Assembly: GCA_033065855.1 (NCBI GenBank)
Contig: JAVXUO010001025.1
Location: forward strand, 124,001 to 188,000
Direction of reading: 5' to 3'
Source: Escallonia rubra
Taxonomy: Eukaryota; Streptophyta; Magnoliopsida; Escalloniales; Escalloniaceae
DNA: 64,000 nt
Position 1 is the stretch's first letter. Every line of letters begins with the position of its first letter. The translations under genes were made by a program, and so were the position numbers. The notes beneath the pieces are model-generated. The model was given only the letters and a program-made list of their open reading frames with translations. It was not told the origin of the DNA and did no database searches. Of this stretch, positions 21,904 to 33,604 are shown piece after piece.

Positions 21904-23317
21904 TGTTACGCCCCCGAAACGGGAGGCCGTGACTGACAACAAACCTCTAAATATACCGCTAAGGTTCTAAAAGGAACGGTATAAACAGAGCACTAAAAGC
22001 CTCTAACATAAAGTATTTCCATATATATAACAAAAGTCTATTACAATACGTTCCCAAAATATTCCCTTACAAAATGATTTCTACGCGCAGCGGCTAAACC
22101 AATGTTCCAATACATTTACATTGAATGACCCCTATCCGGGTAAGATTTCCAAAGTACGGATACAAAATTTTAATGATAAGCAAAATTCGAAGGACTCCAA
22201 GGTTGCCATAACATTCAATTGTCACTCTCTTCACCCGTGGCAAAGGCAAGGTGGGAAAGAAAAAAGGGTGAGCTCAAATAGCCCAATAAGGTAGCTGAAT
22301 AGCAAGATATCAAGCAGAAACTAACCGAAACGAACGGCAATATTAGATGGAAAAGAGCAAACTATGTCTTACTATCGAATATTGAAGCAAAAATTTTAAG
22401 CATTTAACCCAAAACACATGTCAATTATATGCCGGGTATGCTATAAACATACGATGACTATGATGGTCATAAGACCAAATGTCAAACCAAACATACAAAC
22501 ATCAAACGTGTGCTACCGGAGAGTACTAGGAGTCGTTGGCTCTCTAGTATAACAAACATATGTCCAAAGGACCCTATCAATTTGAGAGTTGTTCAACATA
22601 GTCAATGTCAATCTTAAATTGACGGTCACAAATGTACAAATGCAAATGTATGCTCATCAAGGCACAGATGGGGGAGGGTACACAATGTTATAAACGAAAG
22701 CAAAAGTTAAACAAACCAATAGTTAACCAATAAAGATGAACGTCATTGGACAAAGGATAAGCTTTCGAATTTCGAAAATACCTTCCCACAGCAAAAAGCG
22801 CTAAAATCCCTTACATTAATCAAGTTTTTAGACAAGAAAACCTTAAAGTACCACTCTAGTACCTAAGGAGCTTTCCAAGCCTTCTATTCTCTCTATCTCC
22901 GCCGTAAAGGAACAAGGAACCAAGAACAAAAGGGCAAGAAAGAAAATAAAGAGACTATTTATATAAAGGTAAAAATTACACTATTCATTCGAAGCAAAAC
23001 AAGTTTCATTCGTCTTAATCCTTCAGCCGTGAAAATACCTTTCCCAAAATCTTGAGGTTTCATTCGACCGAAAATTTCAGTCCCCATTCCTCCTCAAATC
23101 AAAACAAGTTTTCATTCGAGGCAAAGCGGATTCATTCGACCGAAAACACCTTTAATTCGACCGAAAATAGTTTTAATTCAACTGAATCCGACAGAGGTGA
23201 AAATGGTTCAAAATTATTTTTTTCGATTCGACCAAAAACATGTTTTCATTCGAAATAAAACTTTTAATTCGATTTTTTTTTCTCTAACAGAAGAAAAGAA
23301 ATTTTTGGGGTATTACA
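21904..23317 (-). repeat. Gypsy 5' LTR (right), intact
   Basis: 1414 bp, with TGTTACGCCCCCGAAACGGGAGG at the primer side and GGGGTATTACA at the outer end. It provides the empty-site reference for both MULEs in the left LTR. The stretch 12346-13395 is nearly the same as 21904-22950 apart from scattered substitutions. Confidence 0.92.
22955..23275 (-). promoter_or_regulatory. Gypsy LTR promoter: TTCGACCGAAA array and TATA box
   Basis: On the minus strand TATATAAATAG (plus 22955-22965) is a good TATA box. Upstream of it (23000-23275) the phrase ATTCGACCGAAAA, or variants such as TTCGACTGAA and TTCGAAGCAAA, recurs about eight times. The same array is at 15780-15990 and 17178-17215 in the left LTR. 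The core TTCGACCGAA is nearly palindromic. Confidence 0.65.
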
Positions 23318-23941
23318 GTTAACGATTTGGAAATCTGGATGCACAAATCATGTTAGAGCAGAATGCCAGGAAAAAACTTGACAAGCTTCTAGGTTTTGAG
23401 GAAACTTTAGGGCTTGTAAAGCCAGTTACACGTTAGTGACATAAACACAAGTTTTCCACACATCAACAATTATTTACGGACCGGATTTGATCAATCACTT
23501 ATGGCTAGGCAACGCCTATTTTAACCACTCAAATATCTCTTCTTGTCTCACTACACACTTTGAAGCTACTTTCTGCCCACCCACCATTGAATTAAGAACC
23601 AACCCTGGGTGTTCCGTCGTAAGTGGTATATCTCGCACCCTTTCCCATGATTAAATTTGTAACCTGAACAAACCTTTTTCAGCTGTAGAAATAAGATCTG
23701 CACTATTTCGAATCAGACCTCTCAAAGCACCAGGCCTGGATGATATCCTAGCCTTAGTTTACCAAGAGTGCTGGGATATTATGGCTCGGCCGATCACAAC
23801 AGCAATCCCTGAAATCTCTAAGATCAGCATATATGCTCAGCATCCCTAAATAAAACTCATCTAGTTCTTATCTCAAAACTTAAACCCTCAACGAGACTGA
23901 ATGACTTTAGACCCATAAGCCTTTGCAATACCATGTAAAAA
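23318..23941 (+). pseudogene. LINE reverse transcriptase, N-terminal part
   Basis: Resumes the LINE after the gypsy insertion. A SDINTSFPHIN phrase near 23434 (usual form GDxNTxFFH) is followed by RPLKAPGLDDI (about 23725) and QECWDIM, then HLVLISKLKPSTRLNDFRPI and SLCNTM (about 23855-23935), the first conserved RT blocks of plant L1-type LINEs. Several stops and shifts occur. The reading is cut by the Helitron at 23942 and continues at 28907. Confidence 0.82.
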
Positions 23942-26379
23942 TCTATNTCTATATATATATATATATATAAAAAGCTGAAACCTTCGCTTAAAATTGCGAC
24001 ACATAAGATTCTTTGAGCTCTATATTTTTTACAAGTAGAACTTTTGGAACATTCTCCTTGTGACAACTAAGTATCAACTTCTTATGTGAGAGTTTCCTTG
24101 CTTAGTCAAACTCTCGATCAGCAATAGTGGAGTCCATTTTAGTAGAAACACCTACAAAACACAAGTCTATTTGAACTCTCCTATATGCTATCTGTTATCT
24201 TATCCTTTTCTGCTGGAAATATATGACAGTGCATACGCAGATTAATTTTATCTCCCCTTTACCCCTTTGTACCATGGGTTTTCAAAATCTGCTCAAAATA
24301 TAGCATCGACTAAATTGCAAAGGGCTCCCATACTGTCACAGATGCGACATTTATTACATGGAGAATGGACATGGAGCATAATCAAAATGGAACATGTGTA
24401 CAGCTTGATTAAGGTCAGAGTTGCAGTAGGGTTATTGCAATTCTAATAGGCTATATGTTCTTTGTTTTCTACCATATGTGTTGTAGTACCATATATGGTG
24501 CCTTTAGGAACTCATGGTTGGTGCCAATCTTTGGTGTTATATGGAGATGCTACCGCTAGACTAGATTAGAAAACAAAGGAATCGCCACTTTCAGAAATTT
24601 GGATTGATGACATGGTTGGTGAACTTTTGGTGGAATGAAGTCTTGAATATGAGTAGATATTCTTAAAATCTGCGAGTTTCAGGAAATGTATGAATTAACT
24701 TGAAAAAGTTTAAACTTTATGTTGGGTAATTAAGTATTTATATGACAAAGTAATTTATTACTCGTGATCTTGCTCCTTTCTTTTCAGGTACTTGCATCCA
24801 AGCACATATGGAATACCCAAGTAACATGAGATCGATTGTGAAAATACGACTGCCTTCTTTCAGTCTATTTCATAATTGAAGCTGGCTGGGTATTTTGATT
24901 TTCTTGGGATGAATTACTATACTGCTTATTGGGCACTGAATAAAAAATCTGATCCTAAGAAAGTTCGCTACACTACTCAATAACAAATTGATCTTCAAGG
25001 TAAGTTTTCAAGCGGTTACTTTGTTGAGAGTTAGTAGCTACACTACACACTCTCAAGTTGATCTTCAAGAACTTTATTTACTGATTGACGCATTTTTCAG
25101 CTGTGTGCAACGGGAAGCAGATTGGTAGATACGTTGACAGTGGCACCTGTAAGCTATTACTTGAGTTAATATTTGTTAGGGACAACTATAAATTCCACTT
25201 AGACCGTCATAAATTAAGTGTTACTATTGTGCACATTTTATCATTAGTTATTTGTGAAAATGTACTTTTTTTTTAGACACGCCTTTGTCGACAAAGTTTA
25301 GCGAAATGCTATGGATCTATCAATATACAAGTAAATTTATAAGTTTTTCTACACAAGAACAATAATATTTTTCCACTTTATGTGTGTGGGGTTCAGTAAA
25401 ATTCACAACCTTCTTTAAAATATATTGGTTTGCACAAGATTTAGCTACAGTTTATTTGAAATAATCTTCGTCTCTAATGATAAAACTCTGTCATAAAACT
25501 CTATCATAATACGTAGCTTTAAACAGTCGGTGGCTAGCCGTAGGTTTGACGTTGTGGTTTGATGCCTCATGGAGTGTAAGTCAAATATAATGATTTTTTC
25601 GGTGCCTGTACTTTCTAATTATCTAATCAGCGTATAGAGGATTGCCATTGGTTATGAATTTGCTCACAATTATATCACTCAAAGTTAAATATTTTGCATA
25701 TAATATATTAGCATACAAAAGAGTCTCAAGGTGCTATAATATTTGGCTGCTTTTTGTTTAATTAAGTAGCTACAATCTTCGATTTTCCTTCTTTTTTAAC
25801 AAACGTTTTTTAGTCAATTTTAAACCCAGTATACTCTTCAATTTGAAACCTTTGGAATACTGAAAACTACTTAGGTAGTCTTCTAAAATATATAGCCAGT
25901 GTGGAATTGATGCAAATCAGACGTGAACAAAAAATTTAGACCCTAGACACTTATGTTACTAAATCACAAAGTAACATATTCACAAATAAAAAATTAATGC
26001 TATGGTAATTTTTTAGGATTATCATTCATTAACCGGCGTCTTAAAAAACTATGTAAACTACTTCGAATTCAATTAAATTCACCTAAAAATTATGCATTTA
26101 TGTTTCAACTGTTGTTTGTTGATAGTTTCTATTAAATTTTCAGTTCAATCTTAAATGTAATTTCTAATTTTTTTTAAGTTGTCTATCTTTACAAAGGTAC
26201 AGAAAAAAAAGAACAAAAAAAAACACATTTCGCAGAGACATGATTTAAGCATAATTCTCTTCAGCTTTTTTACTTTATTAAATTTCATATACTTGAACAG
26301 TAAGTCGATTAAAAAATAAAATATAACTGAGCCGCACTTTGCTCGGGTTCATATTCTTTTCCTCATTTACTTCTTTTAC

Positions 26380-28380
26380 TTGTGCGACACGTCATCGTAT
26401 TTTAGTTTGTACTTTCATTTCTTATTCACCTCTACTTATTAAAGTCACATAAGCATCATATGACTCTTTATTATTAAAAAAATTATGAGTACTATTAGCT
26501 TAAGTTTACTTAACGTTATAAGAGTTAAAAATTAATTATGCACCTTTTAAACTCTATCCATTCAATAAACTTACATGTTAGGCCTTAATTTTGACTACTA
26601 ACATTCAAAAAAACTTTAAAAGATAAAAATAAAATATCACAACTGTAAAACAAGGAAATTAATTATAAAATCAAAGATAAATAATTTTCAAATTAAGAGC
26701 TTTCTTTTGTTTTTATAAATATAATATACAAACTAAATACAACTTAATTCTTTAAAATACTTAAAAGTACCAACATGACAATTTACTTAAGAATTTAAAA
26801 TATAATTCAATAACCTCAAATTTAGAAATCATATACACCACTAAATGTAATTAAAAAAATCAAACCGAGTATGACTTAATTCTTAAAAGTACTTTAAAGT
26901 ACCGAAATAATAGTTTACTTTCATAGATTATTTTTTGAGACTAATACCTAATAATAAATAGTAGCATGCATGTTACTGGTGCTACTTAATTTAAAAAAAT
27001 CAAAAAATTCTTTTCATCGAAAAGTTTCACATGGCCATTCAACTATACATATCATCCATAAGGTTACGACAAATAAGATTTTTTCTACGTTTTTTTTCTT
27101 TCTTAACTACCCTTTTACTTAATCATGATTCTTTAGGAATTCTTTTTCATTTTCCTTCCTACTTATTAAGTTTAAACAATGGTTTTTATTAAAAATTTTG
27201 TGGGGATAACTGGCCCAAGTTTGTAAATCTTATAAAACTAGAATGTCAATTCTATCAACTTAATCAATATACATACTTATTAGGCCATAAATTTAACTAT
27301 TAAATCTCAAAGGCTTAATATAGAAAAAGAAAATTTGACAAATGTGAATGTGGGAAACATTAACCATTAATACTTCAAAATTGAATATTTTTCTTTCATT
27401 TTCAAGGAAGCAACACACAAAATGAATATGACTTAATACTTAAAAGTATTTTTAAACCATCAAAATAATGGGATAGTAAAGAAATTAGTTATGTTATATA
27501 GCCTAAAACTCTTATACAAATCAAATTCTCTTAGAGATGCCCAAAAAAAAAAAAAAAAAAGGAATCAAACCTCATGTGACTCAATTCTTAAACTTTAAGA
27601 TATTAAAATAACAGGTTACTCCACAAATTAGTTTTTAGTTAAATAGTCTCAAATTCTAAAGGTTCACCTCATCAACTAATGAAGTTACGGATTTAATTTG
27701 ATTACTAGAGCTTAAATAAACTTTAAAAACAAAAAATTTGTTATTATAGTATATAGTATGTGAATATGAAAATAAATGTTATAACTCACAAGGTCAAAAT
27801 CCAAATCACATTATTATACCATATAATATGAACTCAGTCAACAATCTACAATCTATTTGAGGATAAGAATAATCATCATTATCTAATTGTTTATCTCAAT
27901 TGATCTTTTGCAAAGTTTGTGTAGAATACTATGACACTTTTATAATTAGTCTTAATAACAATTAACTCTAGAATGTGCATATTAGACCTTAAATTTGCCC
28001 AATAAAATTTCAAAAGCACTTTAAAAGGACGAAACAAAATATCACCAGGTAAATTACGAAAATCATATGTGAACATTCTTCACAAACTAAAAGATTTCTT
28101 TTCTTTTCAATTGTTTGACCTCAATATTTAATTACAGTGTTACACGGGGTAAGAATAGTACTCATCACTTTATAAGTTTAACCTCGATCATGTGCAAAGC
28201 TTTTGTAGAAAACTCTAACATTCTTTATGAATAAATTAAAAAAATCATGAGCACTACAATGTATGCATATTTCTAAATTGATAGTCTCGGAATTTTTTTT
28301 TTTAAAATACATCAAAATGGATGGACAAGAAGTCAATATGACATTGAAGAAAACAATTAAACACAATATTGCCACTAGAT
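26380..28380. repeat. Degenerate internal repeats of the Helitron
   Basis: Phrases such as ATTAGGCCWTAAATTT (26579, 27279, 27980), CCTACTTATTAAG (26432, 27159), TGACTTAATTCTTAAAAGTA (26870, 27428 and weaker at 27570) and ATGTGCAAAGCTTTTGTAGAA (27905, 28190) recur in the same order at roughly 300 and 700 bp. Very diverged tandem duplication; no coding. Confidence 0.55.
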
Positions 28381-28877
28381 AACGTTATATTATCTTTTTT
28401 AAAGTTAATTTTATATATTTAAAACGGTGTTTATTTGAAAGTACGTAAAATAGCTACACGTGCTTCCATTTCTATTCCAAACTCTATTTTCTTGGCACGT
28501 TATTAGAAGGTTATTCAGTCTACATAATAGCCTCGCCCACAACGTATTAGGCAATCTTGATATGAGTATATGCGCAAACGATATTCTCTAGATTTTGATA
28601 CAAAACAATTAAAGGAAGATATGAAGAACTAGAAAATTAGCATGTTATTTTACATACGTGTAGTCAATATGATTATAATCATCTTAAGTAGTGGGCTAAT
28701 TTATTCATGAAATTTATATACATGAGTGATGTCGATTATTATGTTTTATCGTGTATATCTGCATTACGTCATTGAAAGTCATTCTATTTAATTTTTTAGA
28801 ACATGATCGACTATGTTATGATATATGATTAATGAGAAAACCAAATTTCATCTCAACCCAGCCAAATTTCATCTCTA

Positions 28878-28906
28878 CCCGTGCATTGCACGGGTCCATT
28901 AGCTAG
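28878..28906 (+). terminator. Helitron 3' terminal hairpin and CTAG
   Basis: A GC-rich 7-bp stem with a 3-nt loop, then TCCATTAG and CTAG. In Helitrons this hairpin is thought to stop rolling-circle transfer. Confidence 0.85.
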
Positions 28907-30700
28907 TATATATATAATGAGCAAAAGACCCTCGTAAACCGAATTAAGGAGGCCTTACCAAATCTTATGTCAAAACACCAAAATGCCTTGTTGCGAGAAG
29001 GTATAATTCAAATCTTATGGCCGAGTATGATGGAACTTTTTAGAAGTTGTTCCGGAAAAAATGGTATTCGGTAGCCACTTCATCACGTTATAATGCAATC
29101 TATCTGTGCATTTTCTTATGAGATTCTCATAATGCATCCCTATCCAAATGCTGCTCACCCCAACGCAAACTTAGACAAGGAAACCCTCTGTCTTAGTACC
29201 TGTTCATAATAGGTTATTAAGCTCTTTCGGCTACTTTAGTGCAAGCCCAGTTTGACCAGACAGTACCCGACATCAAAGGAGGTCGAAACTCACCTGCAAC
29301 TACCTACCTTTTCTCTGCGGATGATTTCCTTATTTTCACTAAATTCAATAGCTTCACCCCTTCTAATCTGAAGAATATCATGGCTAGCTACTGTGAAGAA
29401 TCAAGGTAATCAATTAACCTGGCAAATTTTCGCTCAGAACTACCCCGAAAACTCCACCTTCACTGGTACACGAGATGGCTAATATTCTGATACTGAAACT
29501 ATCGACTGCCTTGGGCAAGTACGTGGGCAGTATGCTAGGTATAGCAACAAAAAGAAATTTTCTTCTTCAAGTCTGTTATATCCTCAGTCCTCGTCCTAAA
29601 CACGCAGGTATGTCTTGTCCCCCAATAGGTCTGTCACTGGATTGATGCGATCCTAGGCCAATTCTGGTGGCCTTGTGCTAGAAACACCTGAGGCATCCAC
29701 TAGATAAACTGACATGCACTTTGCAGGCCATTAGATCTGGGGGTCTAGGCTTCAAATTACACGTCTACGGAACAAAGTCCTTCTAGCTAAACTCTGCTGG
29801 CAAATTTTCTCGGAACCCACATCGCTAATGATAAAATTCATAACATCGCCAGCAACTGATCCCTTCTTCGGGGCTGGCGCAGTATTCTGATTAGCCGTGA
29901 AGTTTTATCAAATGACTTTGGTGGTGAGTAATGGAAATATCGTTTTTGTATATAAGGATGATTGGATCCCGCACACAGTTCACTTCATGCCTTCTCAAAA
30001 CCAGCCTAATGAGACCACAAGATTAAAAGTTAAGAACCTCATAATTAATGATCATTGGAGTACCCCTCTATTGGATGAGCTATTCCCGCCAGAAATAGTG
30101 AGAAATTTCCGAGTGATTTATAATATAATTGTGATTATGAAGACTAGAGGGTCAGGAGTGTCACTCTAAACGAGGATTTTACTGTCGTTTTGGCTTATCA
30201 ACTCCTATACAAGGAGCAAATCCGGTCTTCAAATCAAAATAACGAGAGACAGAGAAGCAATGGGCATCACCAAGGCATGGACTCACCTTTGGAAAGTCCT
30301 TCTACCCATTAAGATACTCTTTCTTGTATGCCAAATTTTCAAGAACAATTACCCTTCAAAACAAAACTCCTAAGACTAGATATCACAAGTGATGAGCTTT
30401 CCCCACTGTGTAGTGCACAGTCAGAAACTATAGACCACTTATTCCTCCAATGCCCTGCTGTCAAACCTATATAGATTGGAATATCCTCTGCTATTAGAAT
30501 TGATCAAGTCAGGGTTCCTTAAAAACTTGGCTTATTGCTTGGGCCAACATCCCAAAGCACCGAACGCCTCACCTTCTCTCCACCCTCAACTTTTTCTTTA
30601 CCATATGGTGGATTTGGACTAATCATAACAACCTAGTTTTTTAGACAAAAACCGTTTAACCCTAACCAGATCATAAAACATATCTTACATCCACGTAATA
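28907..30700 (+). pseudogene. LINE reverse transcriptase, C-terminal part and zinc-binding end
   Basis: After the Helitron the RT reads KTLVNRIKEALPNLMS, HQNALLREG, a QGNPL-type phrase near 29180 in another frame, and the catalytic box LFSADDFLIFTKF near 29310-29345 (usual Y/FADD). Then come a GGLGFKLH-like block (about 29740), the segment NGNIVFVYKDDWIPH with LIINDHWSTPLLDELFPPE (29897-30169), and the zf-RVT region: WTHLWKVLLPIK, LCSAQSETIDHLFLQCPA and WWIWTNHNNLVF (30250-30650). No poly-A tail or duplication is evident, so the 3' boundary is approximate. Many stops; an old copy. Confidence 0.82.
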
Positions 30701-30749
30701 ATTTTTTAACTACATTTTTGTTTTCAAGTTGTTTTGCTTCTATACTAGG

Positions 30750-30911
30750 GGTTTGTTAGATGTACTTGCTGAACACCAACTAACCAGTGACAAAGGCACT
30801 GTGCTAGGCATATTTAATTTGCAATAATTTGCAAGCCAAACATATGGGTAAGACCTTGAAAGATGCCTTGTGAGTTGCTGCAAGAGCTACAATAGTTGAT
30901 GGTCTAAAAGG
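30750..30911 (+). pseudogene. MuDR-type transposase fragment, left piece
   Basis: One frame reads CARHIYFNLQ, then YGKTLKDAL, stop, VAARATIVDGLKR, the segment after the DDE core in plant MULE transposases (usual wording CxRHIYxNF...LKDxLWxAARATT). It is cut by the copia insertion at 30912 and continues at 37057 with LEEFKT. Confidence 0.72.
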
Positions 30912-31755
30912 TGTTGGAAATAAAGGCAGTATGGAGAAACTGGACTGAAGATGCCTGAGTCGAATGCGTTGCACTATTTCCTTAAGACAGTGCTTGCTCC
31001 CTTATAATCTGCTTAGGGTAGCAGCAAATCTGCCTCCCAAAATAAAACAAGCGAGACACTGTTGATCACAGCAGAATGCAATCAACAGACAGAAATTTGA
31101 GAGAGAGCAAGAGAGAAATCGAAGTAGTATTTTATGATCTGACCATCAGCCTATTTATAGACACCAAAGGGTGCCTAGAACAGGTGCAAACAGTTGTGAC
31201 AGTTAAGTGACTCTGCAGATGTCACTTAACAGTCACAATCTGTAGACACAATATAGAGGTGCAACTTTTGAACTAAAAGGCACCAATTGCAGTTGCCATT
31301 TCGAATTAACTGTTTCAGTTCAAGTTGCAGCTCACAAGCTGAATTTGTCGCAAAAGTTAAGGCTGGGCTCGGGGCGAGGGCTCCTAGCGACGATGCGCAC
31401 GTGCGAAATGCAAAGTGCGCCTAAAAGCGCCAATAGCGCCTTTACGCCGCCGTCGCCGGTGCGCGCGCGCGTGCGGTGCGGTGCACCGCACATGTGCGAG
31501 TGCATGGCCATGCATACCATGTGTTTCTAGAACAATATGGTATGTCACATGGCCATTTATATACCCTTAACTTTTCCATTTCCCAAGCCATGTGGGAACC
31601 CACTTCATGATTAGTTTCAACCTTATTAAATGCCAATGTTTGAGAGTTAATATCTCTCAAACCAATCAATCAATTTGATTGATTCTTTTTGCAACTTAAT
31701 CCTTGTAGTACAAACTTTAATAAGGTAAGAATCAATTATTGGAAAATTTTCAACA
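30912..31755 (-). repeat. Copia 3' LTR (left)
   Basis: TGTTGGAAATAAAGGCAG ... AAAATTTTCAACA. The polypurine tract on the minus strand, AAAAATTGGGGGAAAT (31756-31775), adjoins it. Confidence 0.93.
31476..31514. repeat. Stacked palindromes in the copia LTR
   Basis: GTGCGGTGCACCGCAC (31476-31491) is a perfect 16-bp palindrome; TGCATGGCCATGCA (31501-31514) a perfect 14-bp one. Both are kept in the right LTR at 36777-36792 and 36802-36815. A (GC)n run precedes them. Confidence 0.85.
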
Positions 31756-32369
31756 ATTTCCCCCAATTTTTCAAAACTGGATTTTATCACATTCCTAATT
31801 TAGAAATGTATCTCTCTATCCTTTGGTAGGTCCTACTAAGATAAAGGTGTCTTTCGACTTGAACCTTTACTATAAGGTAGTAAAGTCAATCAGAATTCAA
31901 AGTAGCCTTAGCCTTGAACTAAGAATCCTTGGTGATTGATCATCACAACTATGTGTAGAACTTTCCAACCAAATTTCCAAATACCTGCACATTTACAGCC
32001 ATGTGCTACATCTTAGGATTTTCATAAGTGCCATAGAGACTAGCTCAAATCTCGTAGAAGCGGCCCCACTTCCCGCACTTATATAGGTAAATCTACTAAG
32101 GTGCACTTGTATGACCTGCACTCTCCTTTAAGGACAGATTTATTAAGAGAATAAATCCCACCCTCATCTTGTTCTCCATACAAGTACGCACTACCTTGAG
32201 ATGGCATGAAGATCAAAATCTTCATCTTTTAGTGCATCTTTGGTTATAAATACAACGTGTTTTTCCATTGAACTAGAAGACTAAAGGTTACTCTAGTATC
32301 TAGTTGGTTTCCACGTGTATGTTACCTCTCTAATTTCATGAGCTTCAAACCCATCTCCCTGGAAGTCTG

Positions 32370-33590
32370 TCATATTATATCCCTACCTAGGCCTTTCGTA
32401 AAGGGATCTGCCAAATTTCCTTTGGACTTCACATAACTAATAGTAACAACTCCTTTGCTAAGTTGTTCTCTCACATAGCTATGTCTAAGACTTATATGTC
32501 TAGACTTCCCATTGTATACCTTACTATATGCTCGCGTTAACGCTACCTCGTTATCGCAGAATATAGAAATAACAGGCATTAGCTTAGGCCATAGAGGAAT
32601 CTCTATCAACAGGTCTCTTAGCCATGCTGCCTTCTTAATCGTCGTTGCCAAAGCAATAAACTCGGACTCCATGGTCGAATGTGAAATCAAAGTTTGTTTC
32701 TTGGAACCCCAAGAAATAGCACCTCCACCTATGGTAAATATCAAACCACTTGTGGACTTTGTTTCATCTGAGTCCGTGATCCAGTTTGCATCTGTGTACC
32801 CTTCCAAAACAGCAGGAAACTCTTTATAAGTTAATGCATAGTCCATTGTGCCCTTAAGGTACTTAAGTACTCTAAACACTGAATTCCAATGGACTTGCCC
32901 GGGGTTATGAGTAAACTTACTCAAAATACCGACCGCAAAGGCTATATCTGGTCGGGTACATTGCATGATATACATCAAGCTGCCAATAATACTAGAATAC
33001 TCTAGCCGATAAACACATTTTCCTTCATTTGCCCTCAACTTAATAGAAGGGTAATATGGGGCAGTAACCGGGGCACAATTCTTGTGATTAAATTTCTTTA
33101 AAGTTTTCTCAATATAATGAGACTGTGACAAAGAAATAGAATCCGAGTATCTTATTATTTTCATTCCCAATATAACATTGGCTTCCCCCATATCCTTCAT
33201 ATCAAACGATGAAGATAGAAATAATTTAGTTTTCAACACAATATCTAAATCAGTACCAAAGATTAACATATCATCCACATACAAACATATTATCACACCA
33301 CGTCCTTTATCAAACTTAGAATAAACGCATTTGTCACATTCATTTATTCTAAATCCATTAGAGAGAACGACTTGGTCAAATCGTTCATGCCACTGCTTTG
33401 GAGCTTGTTTTAAACCATACAAAGATTTGATTAGCTTACAAACCTTTGTTTCTTGGCCCTTTAGTACAAAACCTTCCGGTTGTTCCATGTACACCTCCTC
33501 ATCTAAAATACCATTTAGAAAAGCAGTCTTGACGATCTTTTGGTGTATAACTAGGTTGTTAATGGACGATACAGCAAGTACTAATCTCAT
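32370..33590 (-). CDS. Copia reverse transcriptase and RNase H
   Basis: 406 codons without a stop. [35 protein letters not shown], catalytic YVDDMLIFG, then the [15 protein letters not shown] block. RNase [17 protein letters not shown]-like [30 protein letters not shown] and [11 protein letters not shown]; catalytic acidic residues D, E and D are in place. The N-terminal RT part, reading (D)[17 protein letters not shown], lies in this frame upstream of 33590 up to about 33640, where the frame joins the preceding ORF. The enzyme domain is complete apart from the missing few codons at the junction. Probably expressed with the upstream ORF in intact relatives as one polyprotein. Confidence 0.9.
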   Translation of the reverse strand: MRLVLAVSSINNLVIHQKIVKTAFLNGILDEEVYMEQPEGFVLKGQETKVCKLIKSLYGLKQAPKQWHERFDQVVLSNGFRINECDKCVYSKFDKGRGVIICLYVDDMLIFGTDLDIVLKTKLFLSSSFDMKDMGEANVILGMKIIRYSDSISLSQSHYIEKTLKKFNHKNCAPVTAPYYPSIKLRANEGKCVYRLEYSSIIGSLMYIMQCTRPDIAFAVGILSKFTHNPGQVHWNSVFRVLKYLKGTMDYALTYKEFPAVLEGYTDANWITDSDETKSTSGLIFTIGGGAISWGSKKQTLISHSTMESEFIALATTIKKAAWLRDLLIEIPLWPKLMPVISIFCDNEVALTRAYSKVYNGKSRHISLRHSYVREQLSKGVVTISYVKSKGNLADPFTKGLGRDII

Positions 33591-33604
33591 AGTGCTATGT
33601 CTAG

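Larger units (their letters stand above)
23942..28906 (+). mobile_element. Non-autonomous Helitron inserted in the LINE
   Basis: The 3' end is diagnostic: a 7-bp-stem hairpin CCCGTGC-ATT-GCACGGG (28878-28894), eight bases, then CTAG (28903-28906) followed by host T. The 5' end is TC after A at 23941 (TCTATNTCTATATATA; a second TC at 23948 is an alternative). No duplication is made, as expected, and the LINE reading resumes directly: SLCNTM before, MSKTLVNRIKEALPN after. About 5 kb, AT-rich, without Rep or helicase. A possible captured exon is 25105-25149 (acceptor TTTTTCAG, donor GTAAGC), unidentified. Confidence 0.8.

Noticed and set aside
25085-25276. 63-codon ORF in the Helitron
   Set aside because: Short, no homology recognised; only the 45-bp exon-like part is noted.
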